From an uncultured Campylobacter sp. (GTDB lineage Bacteria > Campylobacterota > Campylobacteria > Campylobacterales > Campylobacteraceae), in the NCBI RefSeq assembly GCF_938039245.1, contig NZ_CALHVN010000049.1, positions 1 through 21,690 of the forward strand: a stretch of 21,690 nucleotides of DNA, given 5' to 3'. The translations under genes were made by a program, and so were the position numbers. Below the pieces are notes generated by a model, which was given only the letters and a program-made list of their open reading frames with translations, ran no database searches and was not told the DNA's origin. Below are positions 15,825-21,690 of the stretch, in pieces (positions within the stretch are counted from its first letter, which is position 1; every line of letters begins with the position of its first letter).

Positions 15825-16460
15825 CTACCTAAGAGAAAAAACCCTTCGTCCGCCTATATCCAAAGAGCCGTCGGGTAGGAGTTTGGCGTCTTTGAGCGCT
15901 ACCTCTTCGCCCTCAAAGTGCGTGATAAATTCTCTTGATTTTCCAAATTCGCTCTCAAATTTTTTAAAAACCTCCGCCCAAGACGGAGCTGTTTGCAGCC
16001 TCTTGCAAAACTCCCCGACCACGGCGCTAGGACTCGCGTCTATATCTAAAATTCCGGCGTTTTCGGGCGCGTTTTTCAGATTTATACCCATGCCGCAAAC
16101 GTAAATTTCGCCAACCCTCGTCGTCAAGGTTCCGCCTATTTTTTTATCGCCGACGTAAAAGTCGTTCGGCCATTTTAGCCAGATTTTTGAGCCGCGAGCC
16201 GCGAGAACTTCGCGCATTATCACCGAAAAGTAAATCGACGCCGACTCGCCTTTTAGATCCTCAGGCAGCGCCGTCTCGCTCATGCAAAACGAAAAAAATA
16301 GATTGCCCTCCAGCCCGCTCCACGCGTTGTTTCTGCTGCCTATGCCTTGCGTTTGCTCCTTTGCCACTAGCGCAAAAGGCGGCCGTATTTCGCCGTTTCG
16401 CAGTCCTTCGACTAAAACTTTTTGCGTAGAAGGGACGCTATCTGCAAACTCTATTCTCAA
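15825..16460 (-). CDS. birA: Biotin--[acetyl-CoA-carboxylase] ligase
   Basis: A 211-residue biotin protein ligase that activates biotin to biotinyl-AMP and attaches it to a lysine of biotin carboxyl carrier protein. The biotinyl-AMP loop is a divergent form, GIGSRNNAW (39-47), of the usual GRGRRGRxW. KWPND (96-100) and the following lysine pair in VGDKKIGG are conserved. It lacks the N-terminal winged helix that lets E. coli BirA (321 residues) repress biotin genes, so this is a ligase only. The start is TTG at 16460, six bases after an AAAAGGAA site; no ATG lies nearby in frame. It lies 89 bases after fmt. Confidence 0.92.
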   Translation of the reverse strand: MRIEFADSVPSTQKVLVEGLRNGEIRPPFALVAKEQTQGIGSRNNAWSGLEGNLFFSFCMSETALPEDLKGESASIYFSVIMREVLAARGSKIWLKWPNDFYVGDKKIGGTLTTRVGEIYVCGMGINLKNAPENAGILDIDASPSAVVGEFCKRLQTAPSWAEVFKKFESEFGKSREFITHFEGEEVALKDAKLLPDGSLDIGGRRVFSLR

Positions 16461-16549
16461 ATTTTATTCCTTTTAAATTTTGGTTCATTTTACATTGCCA
16501 GCGCATTAGTATCGTTAAATTTACAAGGCAAGCTTCGCTCGGCTCAAAT

Positions 16550-17467
16550 TTACGACACTATATCGCCGATGCCAAGGCGCTTGCCGTTTAGATACGCGCT
16601 AGCGTCCACGGGTTTTTTGCCTGGCTCTTGCACCGTCTCTATGCATAAAGCACCCTCCCCGCACGCGACGTAAATGTAATATTTTCCGTCAAATATGATT
16701 TCGCCGGGCCTTCGGCGCTCGTCTTCGCGTCCACTGAGATATTTTAAATCCAAAATTTTTAATCCGCTAGCTAGATAGATCCCCGGCCAGGGCGTTAGTG
16801 CGCGAAATTTATTATAAATTTGCCGTGCGCTCTCCTCAAAGCTAAAAAGCCCGTCAGATTTTGCGATTTTTTTGCAGTGCGTAGCCTGTGCGTCATCTTG
16901 CTTGATCGGCGTCAAATTTACAAAATTTAGCAGCACTCGCACGATCAGCTCGCCCGCCAAATCCCCAAGCTCGCTAAACAGCTGCGCCGCCGTTTTATCC
17001 TCGCAAGGCGTGTAGGCAAAATCAAGCATATCGCCCGTGTCAAGCCCTGCATCCATCAGCATCGCCGTCACGCCCGTCTGCTTTTCGCCCGCCAAGATCG
17101 CGCTTTGGATCGGGCTTGCACCGCGGTATTTAGGCAGGATCGAGGCGTGCAAATTTATACAAGGCGCGATATCAAGGACAGCCTGCGGCAAAATTTTACC
17201 GTATGCGGCAACCACGATGAAATCAGGTTTTAAGTCTTTTATCTGCGCTGCAACCGCCTCGTCTTTTAAACTCGCAGGCTGAAAGATTGGCACGGCGGAC
17301 AGATGCTGCTGCGCATAAACTTTAACCTCGCTCGGAGTTAAAATTTGCTTCCTGCCGACAGGCTTATCGGGCTGCGTAAAGACGGCCGCGATCTGAAATT
17401 TCGCCTCAGTAAGTGCGCGCAAAATTTTAGCCGCATATTCGGGCGTTCCCATAAAAACTATCTTCAT
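16550..17467 (-). CDS. fmt: Methionyl-tRNA formyltransferase
   Basis: A 305-residue enzyme that formylates Met on initiator tRNA with 10-formyl-tetrahydrofolate. The N-terminal catalytic domain carries the triad N105, H107 (INLHASILPKYRGASPIQ) and D143 (DAGLDTGD), each four residues earlier than in E. coli (109, 111, 147). The C-terminal tRNA-binding domain spans about 200-305, with FRALTPWPG. AAGGAAAAG lies before ATG. In C. jejuni proB precedes fmt; here the upstream neighbour is an EF-hand gene 183 bases away. Confidence 0.97.
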   Translation of the reverse strand: MKIVFMGTPEYAAKILRALTEAKFQIAAVFTQPDKPVGRKQILTPSEVKVYAQQHLSAVPIFQPASLKDEAVAAQIKDLKPDFIVVAAYGKILPQAVLDIAPCINLHASILPKYRGASPIQSAILAGEKQTGVTAMLMDAGLDTGDMLDFAYTPCEDKTAAQLFSELGDLAGELIVRVLLNFVNLTPIKQDDAQATHCKKIAKSDGLFSFEESARQIYNKFRALTPWPGIYLASGLKILDLKYLSGREDERRRPGEIIFDGKYYIYVACGEGALCIETVQEPGKKPVDASAYLNGKRLGIGDIVS

Positions 17468-17542
17468 TCTTTTCCTTTAAATTTAGCCACATCACGGTGC
17501 GAGCCGAATTTACGCCATGCTTACCTAGCGTAATATAAATTT

Positions 17543-17622
17543 TGCGCAAATTGCAAAACCGATAATCTGCGCTGTGCGCAAGGTAAAATTTATACGCATC
17601 GCACAAACCAAACCCTGCGCAA
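17543..17622. repeat. Three TGCGCAA copies between EF-hand gene and fmt
   Basis: TGCGCAA occurs at 17543-17549 (within the palindrome TTGCGCAA), 17575-17581 and 17616-17622, and a further TGCGC at 17568. The spacing is 32 and 41 bases, roughly three and four helical turns. It lies in the presumed fmt upstream region. It may be chance or a regulator site. Confidence 0.3.
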
Positions 17623-17650
17623 AAGGCCGTATCATTACCGTTTTTCGCGC

Positions 17651-17992
17651 TTATTTAACGGCGGATTGATTTTTATCCTCGGATCCGTCCGGCCAAGGCC
17701 AAAAAGCACACGAATCTTCGGACCAATAAATTTTTGCAGACAGTTTCGCTCCCAGCTCATCAAGGCTAATCTTGCCGTCATGATTAGCATCGAGCCTCTT
17801 AAATTCCGAGCCTGAGCGCAGATTTAGCTCTACTCTCAGCCCGGACGGCACCTCGCTCGCCATCCACTCCTGCAAGCTCAGCGCGCCGTCGCGATCCTTA
17901 TCATTAAAGTCCATAAACTTCAGCACCGGATCGGCGGGATCGCAACAATACGCGCCGAAACATAAAAATACTAGAATAAAAATTTTATTCAT
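17651..17992 (-). CDS. Small exported protein with two EF-hands
   Basis: A 113-residue protein. Residues 3-14 are hydrophobic and resemble a signal peptide (IFILVFLCFGAY), with Cys at 11, 16, 17 and 95; GAYC is not a standard lipobox. Two canonical EF-hand loops are visible: 31-42 (DKDRDGALSLQE) and 68-79 (DANHDGKISLDE). Each has acidic or Asn residues at positions 1, 3, 5 and 12, Gly at 6 and a hydrophobic residue at 8, so calcium binding is likely. The tail is Trp/Pro rich (FWPWPDG). The ribosome binding site AAGGCGA precedes ATG. It stands between obg and fmt; the target and role are unknown. A periplasmic calcium sensor or buffer is only a guess. Confidence 0.75.
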   Translation of the reverse strand: MNKIFILVFLCFGAYCCDPADPVLKFMDFNDKDRDGALSLQEWMASEVPSGLRVELNLRSGSEFKRLDANHDGKISLDELGAKLSAKIYWSEDSCAFWPWPDGSEDKNQSAVK

Positions 17993-18118
17993 TTCGCCTT
18001 CTTAAATTTTATCTTTTTGCGGCGTTTGCGAGCGATAAACATAAAATTTACCCACATATTCGGACGTGCTTAAGGCCCGCGTTCGCAAAAGCCCTATGCG
18101 GCGCGCTTTTAGCGCAAC

Positions 18119-19174
18119 CTACAGCTCCTTTTTAAGCAGCTCAAGCAGGTTAAATTTTAGCTCGTTTATGTTTTGTCCAGTAGCCGAAGATATCGGCATC
18201 ACGAAAAACGGCTTAGAGGCGTCAAATTCATAAATATCTTGTTTAAATTTCATCTCGCCAGCCGTGCCCGCAAGCCCCAGATGCGACAAAAACGCGTCAA
18301 ATTTTTCCTGCAAATTTTCGGCCGCGTCCGCGCGAGTTAGAGCGATCGCGTAATCTCTTTTTGCAAGCTCGCCGGAAAACTTCGCCGTCTCGGCCCTCAG
18401 CACGTCAAACTGCTCCTCAAGGCTGCGGTAGTTCGCAAGATCGAGCATAAAAAGTAAAATTTTAGTGCGCTCGACATGTTTTAAAAACTGCACGCCAAGC
18501 CCGCGCCCTTCGCTAGCTCCCTCAATGATACCAGGAATATCGGCCATGACAAAGCCGCTATATTCGTCAACCTCGACGAGACCTAGCTTTGGCGTAAGCG
18601 TGGTAAACTCGTAGTTTGCGATCTGGGGTTTAGCGTTTGAAACGGTCGAGATTAGCGTGCTTTTACCCACGTTCGGAAAGCCTACGAGCCCCACGTCTGC
18701 GATGAGTTTTAGCTCTAGTCTCACTTCGCGCGTTTCGCCCTCTAGGCCTTTTTGCGCGTATTCGGGGGCTTGATTGATCGAGCTTTTAAAGTGCACGTTG
18801 CCAAGCCCGCCTTTGCCGCCTTTTAAAAATAGCTCGCGCTGCCCCTCGCTAGTTAAGTCGCAGAGCAGCTCGCCCGTCTTGGCATCTAACACCGCGGTGC
18901 CAGGAGGCACGATGAGCTCGAGGTGCTCGCCTCTTTTGCCGTACATCCTGCGCCCCGTGCCCGCTTCGCCGTTTTGCGCACGCATAGTCTTTTTGCCTTT
19001 ATACGCCGCCAGCGTGTGCGTGTTTTTATCGGCGACGAAATACACGTCGCCACCGTCGCCACCGTCGCCACCGTCTGGTCCGCCTAAAATCACGTGCTTT
19101 TCGCGGCGAAAGCTCACCGAACCGGCCCCGCCGTGACCCGAGCTTAGGGTTAAATTTACACTATCTATAAACAT
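18119..19174 (-). CDS. obg: GTPase Obg (CgtA)
   Basis: A 351-residue GTPase that binds the 50S ribosomal subunit and links assembly to growth state. The glycine-rich Obg fold covers about 1-158 (GGPDGGDGGDGGDV at 31-44). The G domain has GFPNVGKST (G1, 165-173), switch I FTTLTP, DIPG (G3, 212-215), a G4 that reads LTRAD rather than NKxD, and SSATGQN as G5. The protein ends soon after the G domain, so the C-terminal OCT domain of some relatives is absent, as in the short proteobacterial forms. It follows rpmA but is separated by a terminator and has its own promoter. AAGGC is the ribosome binding site. Confidence 0.95.
   Translation of the reverse strand: MFIDSVNLTLSSGHGGAGSVSFRREKHVILGGPDGGDGGDGGDVYFVADKNTHTLAAYKGKKTMRAQNGEAGTGRRMYGKRGEHLELIVPPGTAVLDAKTGELLCDLTSEGQRELFLKGGKGGLGNVHFKSSINQAPEYAQKGLEGETREVRLELKLIADVGLVGFPNVGKSTLISTVSNAKPQIANYEFTTLTPKLGLVEVDEYSGFVMADIPGIIEGASEGRGLGVQFLKHVERTKILLFMLDLANYRSLEEQFDVLRAETAKFSGELAKRDYAIALTRADAAENLQEKFDAFLSHLGLAGTAGEMKFKQDIYEFDASKPFFVMPISSATGQNINELKFNLLELLKKEL
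19046..19072. repeat. Three tandem 9-base units inside obg
   Basis: The plus strand has GTCGCCACC three times in a row, encoding the repeated GGD of the Obg glycine-rich fold on the minus strand. Unit changes would keep frame and add or remove Gly-Gly-Asp. Confidence 0.8.
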
Positions 19175-19238
19175 TTTTTGCCTTGGTTTTTAAATTTTAT
19201 TTCATTATTTTCGGTTTGTTATTTTGCAAAATTTTCGG

Positions 19239-19244
19239 ATTATA
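19239..19244 (-). promoter_or_regulatory. Promoter -10 box for obg
   Basis: The minus strand reads AACCGATATAATCCG, a perfect TATAAT 64 bases before the obg start codon, downstream of the rpmA terminator. No clear -35 is visible, as usual in this genus. Confidence 0.6.
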
Positions 19245-19280
19245 TCGGTTTATTGATTAAAATTTGATTTGCCGCAAAGC

Positions 19281-19475
19281 TTAAACGATTTGCCATGCGC
19301 CGTTATTTATGCGGATCGTTTGCGGTAAATTTTCGCGGCTTGGATCAAATTTCAGGATTTGACGAATAGCGCGGCGGTCGTTTCTAATACGAGATTTTTT
19401 GATAAATTTTAAATCTTTTCTAAGCAAGTTGGGACAGCGAAGCCGTTTTGAGCGAGAAAAGCTTTTAGATTTCAT
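19281..19475 (-). CDS. Doubtful 64-residue basic open frame
   Basis: A minus-strand frame between rpmA and obg encoding a very basic protein (KSKSFSRSKRLRCPNLLRK at its start, more Lys/Arg in the middle). I do not recognise it. It starts 17 bases after the rpmA terminator tail with no ribosome binding site (the preceding bases are CTCAATTTTC) and no visible promoter, so it is probably not a gene. It is recorded because it fills most of the 354-base rpmA-obg gap, which otherwise contains only the terminator and the obg promoter. Confidence 0.15.
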   Translation of the reverse strand: MKSKSFSRSKRLRCPNLLRKDLKFIKKSRIRNDRRAIRQILKFDPSRENLPQTIRINNGAWQIV

Positions 19476-19492
19476 GAAAATTGAGCTATTTT

Positions 19493-19512
19493 AAAAAAGG
19501 GGCTTTCGCCCC
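19493..19512 (-). terminator. Intrinsic terminator of rplU-rpmA
   Basis: On the minus strand GGGGC-GAAA-GCCCC forms a perfect 5-bp GC stem with a stable GAAA tetraloop, followed at once by TTTTTT. It lies 17 bases after the rpmA stop codon. This is the clearest intrinsic terminator in the window. Confidence 0.85.
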
Positions 19513-19528
19513 GAAGGTCGCGCGGTAA

Positions 19529-19786
19529 TTACGCAGCAGGATAAACAGAAACTTTTTTTCTATTTTTATCTAGTCTTTCGAATTTAACAAAACCGTCGAT
19601 TAGCGCGAAAATCGTATGATCTTTGCCTAGACCGACGTTGCTGCCCGCGTGAGTAGCGGTACCGCGCTGGCGGATGATGATGTTGCCCGCGCGAACGAAT
19701 TCGCCGCCGAATTTTTTAACGCCTAAGCGTCGTCCGATACTATCTCGGTTATTCTGGGTTGAGCCTTGACCTTTTTTGTGTGCCAT
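19529..19786 (-). CDS. rpmA: 50S ribosomal protein L27
   Basis: An 85-residue ribosomal protein near the peptidyl transferase centre. The N terminus MAHKKGQGSTQNNRDSIGRR and the basic core (GGEFVRAGNIIIRQRGT) are typical, and there is no N-terminal extension of the kind cleaved in Firmicutes. It lies 11 bases after rplU with a GGAGATAAG site upstream. It is followed by the terminator, so rplU-rpmA form a two-gene unit. Confidence 0.98.
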   Translation of the reverse strand: MAHKKGQGSTQNNRDSIGRRLGVKKFGGEFVRAGNIIIRQRGTATHAGSNVGLGKDHTIFALIDGFVKFERLDKNRKKVSVYPAA

Positions 19787-19797
19787 TTCTTATCTCC

Positions 19798-20112
19798 TTA
19801 AGCTGCGATACTTACGACTTTTACGCGCGTAAACTGTCTTCTAAAACCGCGTTTTAGTTTTGAGTCTTTGCGTCTGCGTTTTTTGTAAATAACGACTTTT
19901 TTATCCTTGCCCTCGTTTACGACTTCAAGAACGACTTTCGCACCCTTTACGAACGGCGCGCCTACCTTTACTTCACCGTCGTTTACGCACAAAACGTCCG
20001 TAATCTCGACTGATGATTTTGCTTCAGCACTGAAATGGTCAAGCTTAAGATATTCGCCTTCGCTGACGCGATACTGCTTGCCGCCGTGCTTAAATATAGC
20101 GTATTTTGACAT
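19798..20112 (-). CDS. rplU: 50S ribosomal protein L21
   Basis: A 104-residue ribosomal protein that binds 23S rRNA and contacts L20. It begins MSKYAIFKHGGKQYRVSEGE, a typical L21 start, and has the basic KKRRRKDSKLKRGFRRQ segment (78-94) conserved in the family. AAAGGTAGAGT precedes ATG. It is the first gene of the minus-strand unit and is divergent from flhB. Confidence 0.98.
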   Translation of the reverse strand: MSKYAIFKHGGKQYRVSEGEYLKLDHFSAEAKSSVEITDVLCVNDGEVKVGAPFVKGAKVVLEVVNEGKDKKVVIYKKRRRKDSKLKRGFRRQFTRVKVVSIAA

Positions 20113-20148
20113 ACTCTACCTTTCTAAATTTGGTAAGACCAAAAAGCG

Positions 20149-20165
20149 CTTTTGGATTTCAAAAG
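20149..20165. repeat. Inverted repeat in the rplU leader
   Basis: CCAAAA-AGCGC-TTTTGG, with the 12-base palindrome AAAAGCGCTTTT inside it, lies about 37-53 bases before the rplU start, within the predicted leader of its mRNA. It could be a small RNA hairpin; autoregulation is unproven. Confidence 0.35.
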
Positions 20166-20197
20166 ACTTGGGGAGCTTTGTTGGTTGTAAGAGACGG

Positions 20198-20203
20198 ATG
20201 ATA
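20198..20203 (-). promoter_or_regulatory. Promoter -10 box for rplU-rpmA
   Basis: The minus strand reads TTTTTAGGTATCATCCG. TATCAT matches five of six positions and shares the TTTTAGGTAT context with the flhB promoter on the other strand. Transcription from here gives a leader of about 80 bases. Confidence 0.5.
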
Positions 20204-20336
20204 CCTAAAAATTTATAAATTTTGGTTTAATGTCCTAGCTTTTAAAATTTTGTCCGCCAAGTTTTTAGGTCGCGCGCAAAAACAAAAATCCTCCTTAAAC
20301 TTTCCGTCGTAGCGTAAAATTTAACCTCCTTTTAGG

Positions 20337-20342
20337 TATAAT
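20337..20342 (+). promoter_or_regulatory. Promoter -10 box for flhB
   Basis: CCTTTTAGGTATAATCGCC holds a perfect TATAAT with the G two bases upstream seen in Campylobacter vegetative promoters. It lies 58 bases before the flhB ATG. No sigma-54 or sigma-28 type element was seen, in line with an early flagellar gene. Confidence 0.65.
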
Positions 20343-20400
20343 CGCCCAAATTTAAGCAAATTTGAGCCAAAACGCTCGGCAAGATAAATTTAGGACGAAA

Positions 20401-21477
20401 ATGGCAGGCGAAGACCAAGAAAAAACCGAAGAACCCACCTCCAAAAAGATCGAAGACGCGCGCAAGGACGGCAACGTCCCCAAAAGCCAAGACCTAGCCG
20501 GCTTCGTCACGCTCGCGGTCGCGATCTTCGTTGTAGTGGCGCTTCTTGGCTTCATCGGCGATCAGTTTTTCACGCTATATAACTACTATCAAAGCCTCAT
20601 CGGGCAGGAGTTTACGCGCAAGCTACTCTTTAGCGTCGCGATCACGACGATATTTCGCACGCTGCTCATCATCCTGCCTATCGCCGTTTGCATCGCGATC
20701 GCGGGCGTCGTCGCTAATCTCATGCAGTTTGGATTTATATTTACGACCAAGCCTTTGGAGCCGAATTTAAACAAAATCAATCCGCTAAAAGGGCTCAAAA
20801 ATCTCTTTTCGCTCAAAAAGCTGATAGACGGCATCAAAATGGTGCTCAAGGTCACGGCGGTTTTTACGGTCGGATTTTTGATGTTTTTTAGCTTCATCAA
20901 AGAGTTGCCGCATACGCTGTTTTTCTCGATGGCGACGCAACTAGCGTGGCTAAAAGAAAAGATGCTGATTTTAGCCGCCGTGATGCTCATCGTGATGTTT
21001 ATCATCGGACTTCTTGACGTACTGATCGTGCGTTTTCAGTATTTTCGCGACCTAAGAATGAGCAAGCAGGAGATCAAGGACGAGTACAAGCAGATGGAAG
21101 GCGACCCGCAGGTAAAAGGCCGCATCCGCCAGCTGCAAATGCGAGCCGCGCGCAACAGAATGATGCAAAATATCCCGCAAGCAGACGTTATCATCACCAA
21201 CCCGACCCACTATGCCGTCGCCCTTCGCTACGATAAAACAAAGGAAAAAGCGCCGGTGATCCTCGCTAAAGGCGTGGATTTTCTAGCGCTTCGCATCAAG
21301 CAAATCGGAGTGCAAAACAACGTCAAAATCGTCGAAAATCCGCCGCTAGCGCGCGAGCTATACAAGATGTGCGAGGTAAACGATATGATACCTGCTGAGC
21401 TCTTTCGTGCCGTCGCCGAGGTGCTAAGCTTCGTTTATATGAGCGACAAACAAAAATTCGGCGATAGGCTGAAGTGA
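20401..21477 (+). CDS. flhB: Flagellar type III export protein FlhB
   Basis: A 358-residue inner-membrane component of the flagellar export gate that switches substrate from rod/hook to filament. It begins AGEDQEKTEEPTSKKIEDAR, the family's conserved N terminus. Four membrane helices lie near 33-53, 85-107, 146-168 and 187-210. The cytoplasmic domain has the autocleavage motif NPTH at 267-270, cut between N267 and P268. I chose ATG 20401 because AGGA lies five bases upstream and the protein then starts at the conserved MAGEDQEKTEEP; a TTG at 20362 would add 13 unlikely residues. It is the only plus-strand gene, divergent from rplU. In C. jejuni flhB is elsewhere, so the junction is rearranged. 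Confidence 0.97.
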   Translation: MAGEDQEKTEEPTSKKIEDARKDGNVPKSQDLAGFVTLAVAIFVVVALLGFIGDQFFTLYNYYQSLIGQEFTRKLLFSVAITTIFRTLLIILPIAVCIAIAGVVANLMQFGFIFTTKPLEPNLNKINPLKGLKNLFSLKKLIDGIKMVLKVTAVFTVGFLMFFSFIKELPHTLFFSMATQLAWLKEKMLILAAVMLIVMFIIGLLDVLIVRFQYFRDLRMSKQEIKDEYKQMEGDPQVKGRIRQLQMRAARNRMMQNIPQADVIITNPTHYAVALRYDKTKEKAPVILAKGVDFLALRIKQIGVQNNVKIVENPPLARELYKMCEVNDMIPAELFRAVAEVLSFVYMSDKQKFGDRLK

Positions 21478-21642
21478 AATTTAAATTTGACCTTTTGACT
21501 GTAAATTTAAAGCCGAATTCGGAGTCAAATTTGCGCCGCTCAAATTTGGATAAATTTCAGAATTTTACTCGCCGAGACCCGAATCTTTAAAATGCCAAAT
21601 TTGGTTTTGTCAAATTTAGCGCTGTGTACTTAATCTTTCTTG
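21478..21642. other. CAAATTT-rich intergenic DNA after flhB
   Basis: No gene is seen. The word AAATTT, mostly as CAAATTT or CAAATTTG (a perfect palindrome), recurs at least seven times in 145 bases, and CCGAATTCGG (21513-21522) is a further 10-base palindrome. Such words are frequent across this genome's non-coding DNA. Confidence 0.5.
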
Positions 21643-21690
21643 TTAAGGGGGAAGGGGCTTGAATTACGAAGTCGCTCCCTTCCCCCTTAA
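21643..21690. repeat. Long GC-rich inverted repeat at the right edge
   Basis: TTAAGGGGGAAGGG (21643-21656) is exactly complementary to CCCTTCCCCCTTAA (21677-21690). A further G-U pair gives 15 pairs around a loop of about 18 bases. No T run follows on the minus strand; the plus-strand continuation is outside the window. It could be a two-way terminator for flhB and a convergent gene, or one arm set of a dispersed intergenic repeat. Confidence 0.6.

Noticed and set aside
19085..19100. ATCACGTG as a possible parS
   Set aside because: The outer positions do not match the 16-base consensus, and it lies within the obg coding sequence.
20362..20400. TTG start giving flhB 13 more residues
   Set aside because: There is no ribosome binding site before it, and the family N terminus begins at the ATG at 20401 with AGGA five bases upstream.
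1..21690. Search for CRISPR arrays, insertion sequences, integrases, toxin-antitoxin pairs or a defence island
   Set aside because: No spaced direct repeats, transposase, integrase or defence-type proteins were seen. The window is a syntenic housekeeping block.

Overview
This is a conserved housekeeping segment of a Campylobacter-type chromosome (Campylobacterota). The protein sequences, the TAAATTT/CAAATTTG-rich non-coding DNA, the -10-dominated promoters (gnTATAAT without a clear -35) and the gene order all fit. From memory, the order slyD-fabD-mtnN-ttcA, the tol-pal block, atpF'FHAGDC, parAB, birA, fmt, obg, rpmA, rplU is essentially that of C. jejuni Cj0094-Cj0118. A flagellar gene (flhB) and richer codon use than C. 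jejuni suggest a relative such as C. showae, C. rectus or C. curvus. That species guess is inference only.

Layout, left to right. Bases 1-683 hold no convincing gene; a minus-strand promoter near base 41 fires out of the left edge. From 684 to 20112 every gene is on the minus strand, so transcription runs right to left. Read in that direction: rplU and rpmA (ribosomal L21 and L27) end at a clear terminator. Then come obg with its own promoter, a small exported EF-hand protein, fmt (initiator tRNA formylation), birA (biotin ligase) and parA-parB (chromosome segregation). The F1 and peripheral-stalk genes of ATP synthase follow (atpF', F, H, A, G, D, C). Next is the Tol-Pal envelope machine (tolQ, tolR, tolA, tolB, pal, cpoB). 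Last is the slyD-fabD-mtnN-ttcA operon (metal-binding prolyl isomerase, fatty-acid initiation, nucleosidase, tRNA thiolation-type enzyme). The only plus-strand gene is flhB (flagellar export switch), divergent from rplU, followed by repeat-rich intergenic DNA and a long GC-rich inverted repeat at the window edge.

Many junctions are translationally coupled: 4-base ATGA overlaps at fabD/mtnN, mtnN/ttcA and tolQ/tolR; 1-base overlaps at atpF/atpH and atpC/tolQ; 8 bases at tolR/tolA. The membrane subunits a and c of ATP synthase are not in the cluster, as is usual in this phylum. Three starts are GTG (slyD, tolQ, atpA) and one is TTG (birA), each chosen from the ribosome binding site or overlap.

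I do not see a defence system, mobile element, CRISPR array or clearly novel multi-gene system. The points worth a second look are small: a TtcA-like protein lacking one iron-sulfur cysteine, an EF-hand protein where C. jejuni has proB, two kinds of ATP synthase b subunit of which one looks signal-peptide-bearing, an A9 tract in cpoB, parAB without a visible parS, and the inverted repeat at the right edge.
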